Source: Acanthopleura granulata
Lineage: Eukaryota > Mollusca > Polyplacophora > Chitonida > Chitonidae
DNA length: 64,000 bases
Reading direction: 5' to 3'
Assembly: GCA_016165875.1 (NCBI GenBank)
Contig: JABBOT010000004.1
Coordinates: forward strand, 620,001-684,000
Shown: positions 32,863 through 46,900 of the stretch, one piece after another
Position numbering within the stretch: position 1 is the first letter of the stretch
How the letters are laid out: every line of letters begins with the position of its first letter
Made by a program: the position numbers and the translations under genes
Notes under the pieces: generated by a model
The model's input: the letters and a program-made list of their open reading frames with translations, nothing else
The model's database searches: none
Told to the model about the DNA's origin: nothing

Positions 32863-35800
32863 GGTGGAAATGTTTTCACTCTTATTTTGTTCCGTAACGT
32901 ACATTTAGCTGCACTACATTTGATTTTTGTTTGTGTTTTTCTTTCTTTTTTTGTACAGATTTATTTTCCTTCTATAATTTTCACTGCCTAACATATTCTG
33001 GATTAACAGGTTTACATTCATTGATTCCAATCAGATGTTGACATACTTGCTATAACTCCTCCAAATAATGCCTGAGTGTGATTAAATTTTATACTAGTAT
33101 GTAGGTTCCTTTCGTGTAGCTTCGAATCAGCTTTGAAATTCAACCAGATCCCTGGATCAGTTTTGCATATTTAGTGATTTCCTGGATTCTGATTGGTTCT
33201 TGTTTGGTTTCCATTATATCACTACTCTTAATATTGTCTGATTTTTATAAAAGTTTGTGTGTAGGTTCCTGTACTTTCACATCAAGATTAAAAATTAGCT
33301 AAATCCTTGCATAAGTTTTGGGACATAAATTCTCTGAGTTTGCCCATTATAAAGTTTGAGATGCTGAATCGTTCTTAGTTTTTATCAGTGAAGGCTTTAG
33401 AAAGACAAGATGTTTTTTCAGTTACTCAGTGAAAATAAATCATTAAGTTTTCTTGTATGTAAATCTTTTGATTTGTGCTATGACGCTGTATGTAAAATGT
33501 ACATTGCTTATCTGTCCATTTTTTCAGATTGGTGTGGCATATCTTAGTGGTTTCTTTCATTCATTGTCCATAAAATCATTTAGTGTAATGGTTTGTGTGA
33601 AGGAGTCAACTTTGTGAAGGAGTGACTTAGTGACAAAACTCTTGATCCGTCATAACCAGTGAATTTATTAGAAAACCTTACAGTGCCAAGTAATAAGACA
33701 CTCATTCAATTTTTGCCAGGTGTTTTCTTTGCTAAATTTCAGTAGCAAATCAAAACGATTTATGCTTTACCTTCAAAGAAATAATGAACACTCCTTCTTC
33801 CTCAACTGAAGGAGCCCTCGGCTTACAACTTTTAACCATTAGCATTGGGCTACAGTGGCACTGGATGAGAAATTTCCACAGCACATAGTAGTTTTTATAT
33901 CATACAGAGGGTGTTCCCATGTGTTCAGAGATTTGCAGCAGTTCCCTCAACTGGCAGAAATTTTAGGGCATGTCACATCCACTGTGAGCTGTCACTAGGG
34001 GTGAGGTAATAGCAATGAGTGCGTCTGTCACACCCGGGATAAATTGTCTCCAGGGCACTGGGGTGAGGGGCCTAGGGAGCATTTTATACCCCTGGGAAAA
34101 GGCAGCTTTCTTGCAACTGAATGAAGGCAGAATCATAACCCAATGGTGTTAAATGGACAGAATACAGGACTTTGACTGGCAGCCATGTTGGATCTTAAAC
34201 AACAGAATTTCATGGGCCAGTGCACTTGCAAGGGGGACCATTACATTCTTTCGTTTGAGGTCAAATATGGTCATACGTGCAAGTCATCTATAGCATTCAT
34301 ATTCAGTTGTTATGTGAGTTAGAGTTTATCCTGTACTGGGCAATATCAAAGACTTGAATTGTACTTACAGTGCATGGTGTGGCTTCTTCACATTGCAATT
34401 AACAGTATGTATGGATACCAAGGCCTGTCATGTGTTTAATGCATAGTGCGACTGAGTGAGGTGTGCTGTCTAGTGCCCTGTGTGCATAGTACCTCAGTGT
34501 CAGGCAGCACTATTGGTATGATAGCATATAGGCCCTCAAAGCTAAGGGAATTTCAGACCAATTCCTTAGTCTAAGATGTTGGAACTACATAGTCCTACAT
34601 TGTGACTGCTGTTGGTTTTGCTAATGAAATGGAAGCTGAAGAAAGAATTTTTACACTTTATGACACGAGACTGGAGTGTGATGAGTACGAGTAAAGATCA
34701 GCCTCAAGTTTATCAAATATATTCAGTTTCAAACATCAAGAAATTTATTTTGTGGCACTGATTAGCAGTTTTGATTTAAAACTTTAGGGAGTTTAAAATT
34801 TCGTTTTTTGAGTATGTTTACTTAATCACTAGCTGAGTACTTGACACCATGGCAAAGAAATTAGTGCTGTGCTTCTGCCAGTTTTTACAACACCTGCATT
34901 TGTATGTTAAACTAGGGGTCTAAATATGGTCACATATTTGAATGTTGACCAATTTTATTGCTTCTGTTAAAAGTTTTCTGTGGCTTTTTTTTAAACAATC
35001 ATGTACAGACACTCTTCAGTCTCAAGAGGCAAAAAGATATGTAGTTAATTACAGTCCCTTCGTGCCTTTCACAAAAAATTTTCACTGTTTGAAACGGTAT
35101 CTAGTTTCCACAGATTTTTCGGTGTCAGTATTTTTTTCACAGCTATGCTTTGTACCTGACTTTTCTCCATGATACACTGTTAGAACTTAAGAACCTGCGA
35201 ATCTGAAATGTGAAATGAGAGCACAGTTGTGTGGGTGTCACGAATCTTGATTGGTGGAAACTGCTGTGCCAAATGTGATGTGTCGTTATCTCGTCTCATC
35301 TGGGCATAAGCAAGAAAGAGAGAAAGAAAAAGAGTTACAGGGAGGAAAAATTATGTGAATTCTCTTATTTCCTTTTTATCTATGTTTTGATGATGAGGAT
35401 TCTGGCTGTTGAAGTGTTTCTTGGGACAGTGCCTACATGTACTTGCACACCTACAAAAATGAAATTTGAATTAGGGGGTTGGGAGGTTGGCTGGGAACAT
35501 TATTAAAATTGACTTCATAGTGTAGATTTTTTCCCCAAAACTAAATACAGTTAAATAATTGATGTGCTTTATTGACCACTTAAGTGCAGTGATACCACAC
35601 ATGTTTTTCCTCCCCTTTCTGTCCCACTGTCAGTTGTGGGCTTTGGGCAAATGTACATAGCAATTAGAAATAACCTTTTAAACAACATTAAATCCATCAC
35701 ACCACATGTCTGGTACGTTTTCTTCAGTAAATAGTATCCTGTTATGCTGTATATTTTGTATGTGTTTCAATTTGTTTACTTGGTGGACCTGCTTTTATCA

Positions 35801-36027
35801 TTATATAGAGTTGAAATATCAGAATTTTGGTCAGTGAAAGTGCTATTTTATACATATTACTTCTGTTATTACATTTTTTATTCCACTCCAAAAGTGGAAT
35901 TTTATACTTTCATTTAAACTTTTTTTTTTCAAACCTGTAAAACCTGTTTTCATAACAAGTCAAAAAAGTAAAATAATAGAAGACTTCAGTCACAACTGCT
36001 GTTGAGTGGTTTTTGAACTTTTTACAG
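32863..36027. other. No gene recognised; T/G-rich on the + strand
   Basis: Long AT-rich sequence with a visible excess of T and G on the + strand. No open frame or repeat array is supported. Confidence 0.3.
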
Positions 36028-36113
36028 CTTATGTAGATCATCATGGAAAAAGAATATTATCAGGATGGATAAATTGCATTCCGATGTATTCCAATTCAGG
36101 TTGAAGAGTAAAG
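36028..36113 (+). other. Exon-like block (low confidence)
   Basis: GGTTTTTGAACTTTTTACAG is a good acceptor and AAAG|GTATGT a fair donor. The 86 bases between are open in one frame (LCRSSWKKNIIRMDKLHS). Its phase does not join cleanly to the 37518-37592 block, so the two cannot both be consecutive coding exons as drawn. Confidence 0.2.
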
Positions 36114-36565
36114 GTATGTTAATGTTAATAACTTAAATTCATGTAAGATGGCATCCAGTATGCAGATGGCTTAATCGAACTGTAAAGAGTGTAATTAAGG
36201 GATGTAGATGCTGGAGGAATGGCGCAGCCAATGGAGTGCACTTATCTGCTTTCCCTCACACTGTTGCCAGCACTGGACTTGCTCATTCTGACAAGCTAAT
36301 TAATTATAAAATACTTAGCAGACAGTAAAAGAAAATGGCAGATAATTTCTTAATTAACAGTAAGTCTTTGCTGTTCTCCCTGGGATGTTGGGTATGAGGT
36401 TTCTACAGGCTCTCCACAGTCTGTCTGGATACAGGTAATTTACTGTGTCGGTTGGAAAAAAAATGTTCAAGTGTTTGTACAAGCCAAGGATAATATAGTA
36501 GACACCATGATGGTATTCATCTTTATGATGAAACATTGTACCAGCATATGTATGTCAGAGTTCTC

Positions 36566-36680
36566 GAGCCATAGACCCCAATTTCCTCCCACCATAATGC
36601 TGGTCGTCTTTGTATAAGTAAAATATTCTTATATTAAAAACATAAATCAAGTAAATAAATAAATAAATTGAGCCATAGAC
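36566..36680 (+). mobile_element. SINE family 1 3' fragment with exact 11-bp target duplication
   Basis: The body at 36577-36669 carries TTTCCTCCCACCATAATGCT and an AAATAAATAAATAAA tail. It is bounded by GAGCCATAGAC at 36566-36576 and again at 36670-36680, an exact 11-bp direct repeat. This proves insertion of a 5'-truncated copy of about 93 bp by target-primed reverse transcription. Confidence 0.85.
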
Positions 36681-37517
36681 ATAACACAAGTCTTTTACCA
36701 GACATTCTGCTACTTTGTTCTGATATTCTACATGTATGTCAAGAATTTGTTAAGGGTACCCAAAGTGAAGTGAAACAGATTTTATCATAAAGGCTGATGT
36801 GAAGTTGATACTGGTCTAATGGTAAGATATGCACAAACTGTTGAAAAACATCTTACTGGAGTGTGCAACATAGCATATATAACTGTGTCATTGCACTTGT
36901 GTGACAAAACACAGATTTAACCTAAGATCTCCTATATCTACATGTACCATCAACCAGTCAGCATCTGTGGATATTCTGTGAGAGCTGCAGACACTGAATC
37001 AGCATCTCGGGAGTCTCACTAGTGCATGCTGGTTGAGGCAACACGAGGGGTGTTCTCCCAAACTGCGAACATGACTAAAGATGGGATTTTAAGTTAATGA
37101 CTCATTCAGAACTCTTCGGCTTTCGGAATTTGAGGCCAACTACAGTAAACTACAGTAAAATCCATTCTTCTGCTGCTTTAGTTTGTGACAGTCCATCGTT
37201 TTGTCTCACCTCAACCTGCATGAACTTTTGAGACTCTGGGCCCGAGATGCCAACTCCCAAGTTACCACTTGATTAACCTGTAATCTTTTAAACAATGGAC
37301 CCCAGAAACTTGATAGAAATGAAGACCACTTGCAGATGGTAGTAATCTTTACAGGAATAAAGCACTCAATTTCCTTCACATTTGTTTGTTTATTTGGCAT
37401 ATTATTTTCCAACATTATGAGAGTATTATGGTATCTAGCCTGGAAAACATATGGCATTCTCAAGCCTAGAGTTTTTCAGACTGCCCAATTGCATATAAAT
37501 TTCCTTTTCCAAAACAG

Positions 37518-37592
37518 GTTCTTCTGGGTGTATGGGTTAAGAAAATACCAGAGAAACAAAATCGAGACCTGCATTGCTCTGCATATTATGAT
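37518..37592 (+). other. Candidate coding exon, 75 bp, phase 0
   Basis: TTTCCTTTTCCAAAACAG is a strong splice acceptor and GAT|GTAAGTAA a strong donor. The first frame is open across all 25 codons (VLLGVWVKKIPEKQ; RDLHCSAYYD). A second frame is also open. This is the best splice-site pair that I found in the gene-poor half, but the protein family is not recognised. Confidence 0.35.
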
Positions 37593-40500
37593 GTAAGTAA
37601 ATTAAAGCAGTTCATTTGAAATTTGTTTACTCTATTCAAGTTTGAACAAACTGCTAGAAATGGCAAGTTTGGCAGTTGTATAACTACCATGCTAAAAGGT
37701 ATTAATAACAAGTGCATTCCAAAGCAGTGTGCTGGGGAAAATCCTAAATTTGTTATATCAACATAACAGTTCATTAAAGCTCTAAACTTCTGGGTGAAGA
37801 TGAACACTGGTAGCCTTTTTAGCCTTTTTTTTTTGCCAAGTGTACAAGACCAGTGCATTGATAAGTGGTGGTTCAGTTGAGACAAAGAAATAGTACATAT
37901 CTGGCAATGCTGACAATGCAATCTTTTACATATTAAACTATAAATTCAATAGATGAATGCAAAACATTTGTTTTTTTTAACGAAAAAACACAAACACAAA
38001 TCTACTGTTTTTATGTTTGGATGTCAAATTGATTACTTCGTGTTTTGAATAGTGTTGATATGGTGGGTATCAGGTTGGTAGTTGTCTGCTGTTTGATGCC
38101 CTGGTAGAAGTGGAGGGAAAAGGGGGGTGCGTTTCAAGCTAAACACCTGGTATACCAGACACAGATCTATGTAACAGCCTGCAGTAGGGGTGGAGGGATA
38201 AGGCACCAGACCGGCCATGTTAGACATATGCCTCATTAAATCAACCAGTCACGTCAGCTTAACCGTTACCTTTCCTCAACAGACTCATTGCAGCAGACAA
38301 TTTTCTTTCCAATTTGTGCAACTAATTGAGTATAAAATTGCCTGCTCTGCAGACAAGGTAGCAGAATACTGCCCCATCTGGTTGGTTCGGCCCCCATTTT
38401 CCAGCAGCAGATCTCACATGCTTTCTGATAGGACTGTCAAGAGGTGTTTGTACCTTGTACTGTTTCGTTTAACGTTTAGTCTTGTGCAGCTTATTTAATG
38501 CACATGGTAATTGAAAGCTTGCAGCCTTTTTTTTTCATTGCAGGCGCGTGTTTGATAAAAAACCCTGTCATAATAAGATCTGAAAGGCATACCTACATGT
38601 ATCCGTGTGGATAATTGAAAGTCTATTAGAGACACAGTGTGATTGTTAATGGACTTTGAAGTTGTAACAGGGGTTCTGCTTGCTGTCAGACCATGTCTGG
38701 GTTGAGCCACAGATTCATCTGACCCACAGGAAGAATTTGCTTTGTTCTCTGATGGTGCAGACTAACATGCTGCTAAGGGTCGTGGTGTGATTTTCCTGAC
38801 AAGCATCCATCACAAGGAAGCCTCCTGATTTGGATCTTCACTAGGCAAGGGATGAAAGCACTGATACCTCTAATTATGATATTTGTTCCTGTCAGCGAGA
38901 GTTCAACCCTATATATTATCATTTGCATGCGATTCTGGTTTTCATTTAGAAGAAATGACTTTCTGTAAGAGTTAGTTGCACTGGCCTTTATAGTATGTGA
39001 TTCTCCATGAAATTTATACACCAGTGGAACTGTTCATTAGATTCACTTACTCTAATTCTTCTAATTATTGGGACAGATATTAGTCCTGCTGAAAGCAGTA
39101 TATAACATTTCTCTCCCAGTTTTTTTTCAAAAGTAAAGATGGTCTAACCATCTGGGTGAAAAAAGAAACTTTTTAGCTCAAAAGGCAGATAAGGTTTCCC
39201 AAAAATTAGAAGAACTAGGGTAATAGAGATCATTGCCGTATAATTTACAACTCTCACCATTTATCAACATGAATATCACTGTGGTATCTACAAGTGATGA
39301 ACACATATCAGTGATATTTATTTATACTGATAAAAAGTAATCATCAAAAAATGTGGTGTTGATATTGATAGATCACAGTGCTGATTGTGTTTTTGACCAA
39401 TGACTTGGAAACTGAGCAATTATCAATATCTGACCCTTCTACTTTAACCAGGGTCTGCATGTATAAGTTGGCGTCAAAAATTCGTTTGGCCTCCCAAATG
39501 TCAAAGTTTTTTCCATTTTATTTTTCTCATGCAAAAAGGTTGACGAATTTAAGTAATTCATGCCAGATGATAGCTTCCTGTATATTTGTTAACATTAACT
39601 GACCACAGGACTTGACAAAACTGGAGGTTGATCACTCTAGAATGGTCAGAACTGTTGAAAATGTCAAATACACAATCTGTTGATTCAGATGTACACATTT
39701 TCCCACATTTTAATGTACATCAGTGGTGTCCAGAAGGTACTTGTTCTCACCGGTAGGTTACTTTTGTCAATGGATGATGTGAGCTACGTTATCCAGGGCT
39801 GAGCCTCAGGGTCATAATGCAGGCTGACTTTATCAGGGATTCAGATGCCTTACCTGTTACCTGTTCACTTGCTCGTTAAGTCATCAATACAGGATTCACC
39901 TTTAGAGGGGAGGCGGGGATGCCCGAGGAGTGAGGTCATGTGTAGGTTGACTGTGTGAATGTCATCTGGTGGAAGACCGTGTTTGTCGTCGGCTGTATGA
40001 AGAGAGGAGTTAATGGTTGCTCCTTGTAACAGTATGTATGTGACTAGAAAATTCTTTCATCCTTCAATGGAACTGTACATTGTTAACACCTATTGCATGT
40101 GAGAGGTTGCTACATACATTGTGGCATTTAGATTTGATTGTGGATGACCTGTTTTGTTCTCTGCAAGATGAGTAAGTCAACATGTGGCTTCTGTTTTAGC
40201 TAAGTACATTATAATCCTTTTATTAGTTCTATTTTATGTATGGAAACTCTGAAGCTAACCATGGAAAAAAATATATGTGATTAAATTAAATTGGATACTT
40301 TAGGTATCCAATTAAAACTTTTCTAGTTTGGCTTTCATGGCTTTAGTTTGCGACAGGAATCCCATAAACAAAATCTATGGGAATGTACTTGGACTTCCAT
40401 AAAAAATGTTAATTTCAAATTCATTTGAATTGCATTGATTCAGATCATTAAACTTATGAACATGGACTCCCAAAAATCTGTTTCCTTTTATGTGCTTTCA

Positions 40501-41169
40501 GGCCTTTACTTGGGTCAAATTTCATGTGATAATAGATTTGGACAAGATTCGGAAGTATTCCTGCAAAGATAATGTGAGGGATTCCATTAAGATTCTAGTA
40601 AAAACATGATAAAAAAGTCCTGGGTTTTCAACTGAGTATCATACATGTAATACCTGTGTATTGAGATAAGGATGTTTAAACTACATCAGGTTAATCACGT
40701 TATCCCGATGCAAGTTATCATTTTACATGAGACTGATGCTCATCAGATCAGGTATGACCAGATTTAATATCAGAAATACTGACCACCTTATGTGAGCAGA
40801 CAATGCTGTGGCCAGCATATAGCCAGTGCCCAGGATACATTTGGAGAGAAGGCTGCACTAATTGTGATCTGTGTTTCAAAAGGTCTCACTCGATGAGCAC
40901 CTCGCCATGAAAAATGAACATTTTAACGATGATTCAATCCTAAAATGACAAGGTTTCACTTTTACTAATAGTCTTGATTTCCCCCCAAATTTTCTAATTT
41001 ACATACAGTTAATGACAAAACTGGCAGGCACAAATGCACATGTATGAAAATGGAAGAAATTTTGAGATTACACTCCCCAAATTAAATAAAATTTCATGTT
41101 TAAGTGAAAACTGCATTTCCAGGCCAGATTAATCATTTAGGCTTTCTGACCTTTTGAAAGAACAAGGGT
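37593..41169. other. No gene recognised
   Basis: AT-rich. A further weak exon-like pair lies at 40132-40171 (open as LIVDDLFCSLQD, then GA|GTAAGTC). I saw no tandem array here. Confidence 0.25.
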
Positions 41170-41184
41170 TGGGGGGGGGGGGGG
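41170..41184. repeat. Poly(G) tract
   Basis: A run of about 14 G residues on the + strand, with G-quadruplex potential. Confidence 0.85.
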
Positions 41185-41869
41185 CACCCAAGTGTTTAAA
41201 AAAACTTTTTACATATTTCCTTTCTTAATGCTTTTATATGATGATAAATCATAACGATAACTCTGGCCTTGGTTTTGGTCATGTTACATCATAGTGTATA
41301 TTAAGGTTTTATTGACTCTTTTGCCAAGTTGCCTTTGGCCTGATGCGAAGTCAGATTGCAGTGCAGTGAGATGTGATGTAAGCACAGTGTTATGTATCAG
41401 CACTGGCCTTGCTTCTGTCAGCAGTGGGACTTGAAGTCTCAAGTAATTGTCAACTTCAATCAAAGCCTGCCAGATTTAGTACCAGTCTCACTGACTGATT
41501 AAATCAAGATGGGTCGGATTGAACTGTCAAATACCAGACTGTCTGCACATTTGTGGTATGCCTAAAGGCCTTACAGCATCAAACATGATGGCAAGCAGGA
41601 TTTACATAGATGTCCCATCTGGGAAAGTTATTAAAGGTCTTGCTGGCAATAAGTGGTTCTCTCAAGGTGTGATTCCTCTTTAGATCAGATGAAATGTGGG
41701 TGCCAGATAATTGAAAACTTGAGCGATTTCTTGTATAAAATACATGTTTGAAGCAAATTTTTGTAAATCTTCGTAACTTAATGTTGGAAATGCATCAATT
41801 TAAGTGAAAACTGCAATAGTGTGTGAGATAGGTCAACTGTAAAACTTAGAGATAATCTGATCTTGAAAA

Positions 41870-42115
41870 TTAAAAACTAATTTCCTGGCCAGATTAATTA
41901 TTTAGGCATTAAGAAAATTATGGTGGAAGTAGAAAAACAACTTCATTCAGAGATTAGGTTAATTTTTTATGTTTCAACAAAATTTGGCATTGGATTGAAA
42001 ATTACATTTGCTGGCTGGGTTAATTTTTAGGCTGGAGGATAATTTGATGTTTGAAGGCAGAATGACATTTGCTGGCTGTGTTCATTTTTAGGCTTTAACA
42101 AAATTTGATACTGCG
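41870..42115. repeat. Degenerate minisatellite, unit about 60 bp
   Basis: Units such as GAAAATTACATTTGCTGGCT / GGGTTAATTTTTAGGCTGG recur at 41,997 and 42,057. A more diverged unit sits near 41,876, and related pieces occur at 41,085 and 42,480-42,600. Confidence 0.5.
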
Positions 42116-43194
42116 GACATCTAGGTGCTTAACTCTTGAGGCAGTGGCCAGCAGACACACAGTGAAAGATAACATGGTAAGAAGTAGGAAAATGAACAAC
42201 ACTGGACAATGTTCTGAGAACTACAGCTGATAATAACCATAAATTACTATATGTTTTACTGCAGAACAATCTGCAAAGCATATATAAATTATGAACGTTA
42301 GCAAAACCTAGTTTTGGACTTAGGAGGCCATGAAGCAGAGTTCCTTATTAACTCTCATGTTATTTTGACAACGTTTTCATCACCATGCCAGGGAGAGAAA
42401 AGCATGTTGGCGCGAGTAAAAGCATGTTGACTGCTGATGTCCAAATGTCCGCAATCTGGAATTAATGCTGGAAATTAAAACTTCCCAGCAAAATTGGATG
42501 TTTGAACATGTAGATAAAACTGCCTGTGCACTGAGTGGGTTAATATTAATGGTTTCAAGAAATTTGGATGTTGCATCTAAAAACATCTGCTGGCTATAGT
42601 AACTTAAAATCTTAGCCCATATACATACTATATCGCAAATAATATAAACCATAAAATGTGTGATAAAATGTAAGTTTTTCAGATTTGACAGCATTGAGAA
42701 TGGCTTAGGTATGTGTCACAAAAGTTGGGTGATTGGTAATCTTAAAGAACTGTTACTGAAGTCAAAATTATATCGCACTGCAATATCCCAAGTAAATCAT
42801 CTGAAATATGTCCACTGGACACACTTCCCAGAATTCCCTCGAGCCAGGGTGGCTCATTAGTATAGCCTCAGGGAAGATACACCTCATACTACTTCTGATG
42901 CAATTAACTTTCCCGTCCATCACGAATTATAGAGCTCAACCTTCTCAGGTGACTTGAACGACTTCACCCAGAGGGTGAGGTAAAATTAAATAAAGGCAAT
43001 GAGTTCAGCTTTCTTAAATTCAGAAACCTAAGTTGTTTAACCTAGAGAATGAAGCAGGATTTTCTTGGAACTATTACAACTATGTCCTCAAACCAGTGCT
43101 CGAGTTTAGGCTGTCAATTCTGAAAGTGGAAATCAAATAATCCAGTAGCACTTCAAAGTTGGATGTGTTTAATGAGTTCTCTATTATAGGCTTC

Positions 43195-43990
43195 AAGCTT
43201 TCTTAGTGTAGACTTAGCCGCCATACATTAGAAGTTTGGCCAGTACTTGGTTGTGGCCTTGCATCAGCTGTTTTTCGAGCACTTGGTGGTGACCTTGCAT
43301 TAGAAGTTTGGCCAGAGCACTTGGTTGTGGTTTTACACCAGAAGATTGACCAGTACTTGTTTATGGCCATACATCAGAAGTTTAGGTACTACTTGAGGAT
43401 GTGGCCTTAGAAGTTTGCTGTAGCCTTACTATACAAGTTTGCAGCTCATGCTGGCTTCCTCTTTGGCCATAGTGGCAAAGTCTGCCAGCAACCTGCAGAT
43501 GGTCGTGGATTTCCCTTGGGTCTGCCGGGTTTTTCTTCCGTCATAATGCTGGCGGCTGTCTTACAAGTGAAATATTCTTGAGTGTAGCGTAAAACATCAG
43601 TGAAATAAATAAATAAACAGAAGTTTGGCCAGCACTTGGTTGTGTTCTTACATGGGAGTTTGTCCAGAGTGTTTGGCTGAGGGTTTAAATCAGGAGTTTG
43701 GCCAGTACTTCGCTGTGGTCTAAATCAGGAGGTTGACCAGTTCTTGATTGTGATTTTACATCGGAAGTTTGGCTGCCACTTGGGGATGTGTTCTTGCATC
43801 AGAAGTTTTGTCAGTATTTGGCTGTGGCTTCATATCAGAAGGTTGGCCAGTACTTTCCCATAGCTTTACTATAGAAGTTTGGTCAGTATATATTGATGTG
43901 GCCTATGCTTACATTAAAAGTTTGGTCAGTACTTGTTTGTGACCTTGCACCAGGAGAGCCCATTGCAGGAAAAGCTGTCACACCTCTGCA
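43195..43990. repeat. Degenerate minisatellite, unit about 40-50 bp, interrupted by a SINE
   Basis: The phrase AGAAGTTTGGCCAGTACTTG followed by GTTGTGGCCTTGCATC or variants recurs more than a dozen times on both sides of the SINE at 43444-43618. Confidence 0.75.
43444..43618 (+). mobile_element. SINE family 1, 5'-truncated, inside a minisatellite
   Basis: Starts at GCTCATGCTGGCTTCCTC in the middle of the family consensus. It continues through GCAACCTGCAGATGGTCGTG and the CCGTCATAATGCTGG core, and ends GTAAAACATCAGTGAAATAA plus AATAAATAAA. The flanking tandem repeat resumes directly after it (AGAAGTTTGGCC). Confidence 0.85.
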
Positions 43991-46900
43991 GCTGCTGGAC
44001 AAATTTTGTGACCTGAAACACTTGCAGAAAAGTTAAATGAAAGAAAGACAAGGAAAGCCCTCGGCAGGAAAAATCATCACACACCTTTCCAGATTCTTGA
44101 TTTCATGACATATATTTGGATGTGCATTTTCTGCACATTTGATTACAAGAGCTCATTGGTCAAGTCTTGGTTGTTTGTCTCTCGAGAGAACGGATTAGAT
44201 CTTGAGAGAACACATTAGATACATTCTCTGACTGGTTATCCTTTTGGCACAAAGGTTGAAAAAGTGTGCATTATAATAATGGTCTTTTGTGTGTTGGGTG
44301 TTTGATGTTTTAACACTTAAGCTCCTTAGGTAATGAAGGAAGTTGTTATGCTGGAGTTAAGGGGATACAAGAGGTAATAAGTGAGGATTGGTCAATCAAA
44401 TGTAGTTTTGTGAGTGGCTGAAGCTGACCCCTTGATCTAAGGTCACCCCAATTTGCCACCAGCCCAGTGTTATCAAGGCCCAGCTGGTTTCTGTTTGTTT
44501 GTCTAGGCAGGCCAAGAAAGAGGCCTGTGTTTTATCAGACTGGGGGAGGCTGCCTTTTACACTCAGTGCTGACTGTGAGGGTCAAGGGTCATTCCAGGGC
44601 CCTATCCTATCCAGTAAAGGTTGTAACCATCCCATGGTATGCCTACCTGTATTACACCCTCCTCAGTCTACCATCTTCTCACCATTAGAGAAGGGGAGTG
44701 AGTACACTGCAGTTTTGTGTCAAAAAAAGCTTCTCTAAAGTGACAGTGCATCAGGCTTTTCTGTATCTGTATAAAGCCTTTTGTCATGGCCCAGTTATAT
44801 ATTCCTAATGTTTGGCACATCACCCAAATGTGAGAGAGGATCCAGCAGGTTTTTTAGCATATCGCTATTGATTATTAGCAGTTAAGATAAAACTATGCAT
44901 ATGAGAGTTTAATCCATAAGGCTGTTATATTATGAGGTTTATATTGGTAAGGAGTGAGACTGATTTTACTGCTTTAATCTAAAATGACCCGTGCACCATA
45001 TTTAGTGACAACTTGTGAGTTAATTGTATCATTTACTGATGCCACTAAACATTCAGGAATATACACCCTTTTTGGTACCTATTCTATAGTTAATTCTCAC
45101 ACAGGAAAGCTAAACAGAATTCAGATGAGTCACGGTCAAGATGTCAGTTTTATGATGTAAATGGGAAACAGCACATTTCAAATATGAGGGAATGAAAACA
45201 GTTGTTAAATGAACACACTGTCTTGATGATCTGCGTAATGTTGAACTTTTTTACATACTATTACAATACATGTAACTTATTCTCTGTTCTAGTACTAACT
45301 GGAGAAGTGAACTGTGGAGAAGTAATTAAATTGAATGCCACAGAAATGCATAAGAATCATAAGGTTTTTTGTAGATTTTTTTAAATGCATTAGAAGTTCC
45401 ATGGTTCATTGTCTATTGGATGTGGCTTAAGAGGACTGTTGGATAATTAAATATTTACCGATTGTTAGCATTCCTTTTCTGTGAGGATTTGTGCTACATG
45501 CTCATCTGCTTGAGAACCTTTCAGTATTTTATTCATGGAGTTTTGTGAACTGCACAGTGTTCCCAACAATTGGAGTGAATTTAGTCAGAGTTTGCTGTTT
45601 ATGTGTTTGCTTAGGGTTTTGTCCATGCCTGAATTTGATTTCTGCAGTACGTCAGTCTGAGACGTTTGCACAATGTATAAAATGCATTTTCACATCCGCC
45701 AAGAGTTCGTTAGGAAGATAGTTAAGATTTACAGTTACTTATGCATGTTCAAGTGGTACATGTGCACAGTCTGTTTCACCTTCACTAGTTGCTTGTTTAG
45801 CATCCACTGTTATTGAGGTGTTACATCTACTTCTCTACAGCACAAAGTTTCCATGGCCAGTTTAATTGCTACTGAGATGATATATCTCTTCATCTACAAA
45901 GACCTTTATCAGGAGCATACCTGACAAGCTGAGCTAGGCTGCTGCCACTTCTATTTCTGACCATGGGGGTGTGGAAAAGGCAGTCTGTGGATTTATGGAT
46001 GGTCATTGTTTCCATGTGTCTTTTATGAACATCTGCCCTGGATTTGTATCCCATGTGGAATTTATTTTCTATAGATTTAGCCCAGTATTGTGTTTCTGGC
46101 AGAATCTCTTCGCCTCAGCAGGTTCCATGTTCTCCTAAGGTTTGAGCCTCTGGTGGGTTACTGGAGGGTCCACAGGGTGACTTAATATGCGGGTACACAG
46201 CACTGTACGCTATCAATTTTTGATGAACAGGTATATTAAATATAGAAAATAAATTCAACAGGATTGCATGTAGATTGATTTTGTATGTTTATGGGTGGGC
46301 TTGGGTTTCAAGTATTAAAAAAATAATGATATTCTGTCAGTAGTTCTGTCTGTACTTGAACAGCATGCAAACAATGTTATGTTTGGTTTCTGCATAAACT
46401 TTGAACTCTGTTATTGTAGAAATGTCCTGATTTGTCATGCTAATTAGTATTGCCCTAGCACAGACGAGGTAGCAAAGCTGGCAGACAACTGGAAAATTTT
46501 TATGATGTCAAAATCAGAAAATACAATATTCTATTAAGACAAACATGTGATATGGTGAAAATGGCCTAGCTGCAAAAAGAAAATGTTTTTAATCCCATAT
46601 ATATCATTGATAATAAGGACCAACAACCCCCAAAAAAAACATCTTGTCGGTTTTGCATACATCTTGTCAGTGTTAAATGTTCCATGAAATTTAGACTTCG
46701 TTGTTCTTTGAAATGGTCTTGAATGTCCTGGCTCTTTGACTTGTTATCATCTGCCTGACTTGTTTTCTTTTAAGTCTGAGTGTAAAAAGTAATAAGAAAA
46801 AAGGATGGCCAGGTTAATGAGTCCAGTGGCCCCTACTTCAGCGCTGCTGTCTCTGGCCACAGAGCCATCACATAGGGTCATATTTCTATGAGGATATCTT

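Noticed and set aside
36028..37592. Joining the exon-like blocks at 36028-36113 and 37518-37592 as consecutive coding exons
   Set aside because: The open frame of the first block enters the second in a frame with a stop.
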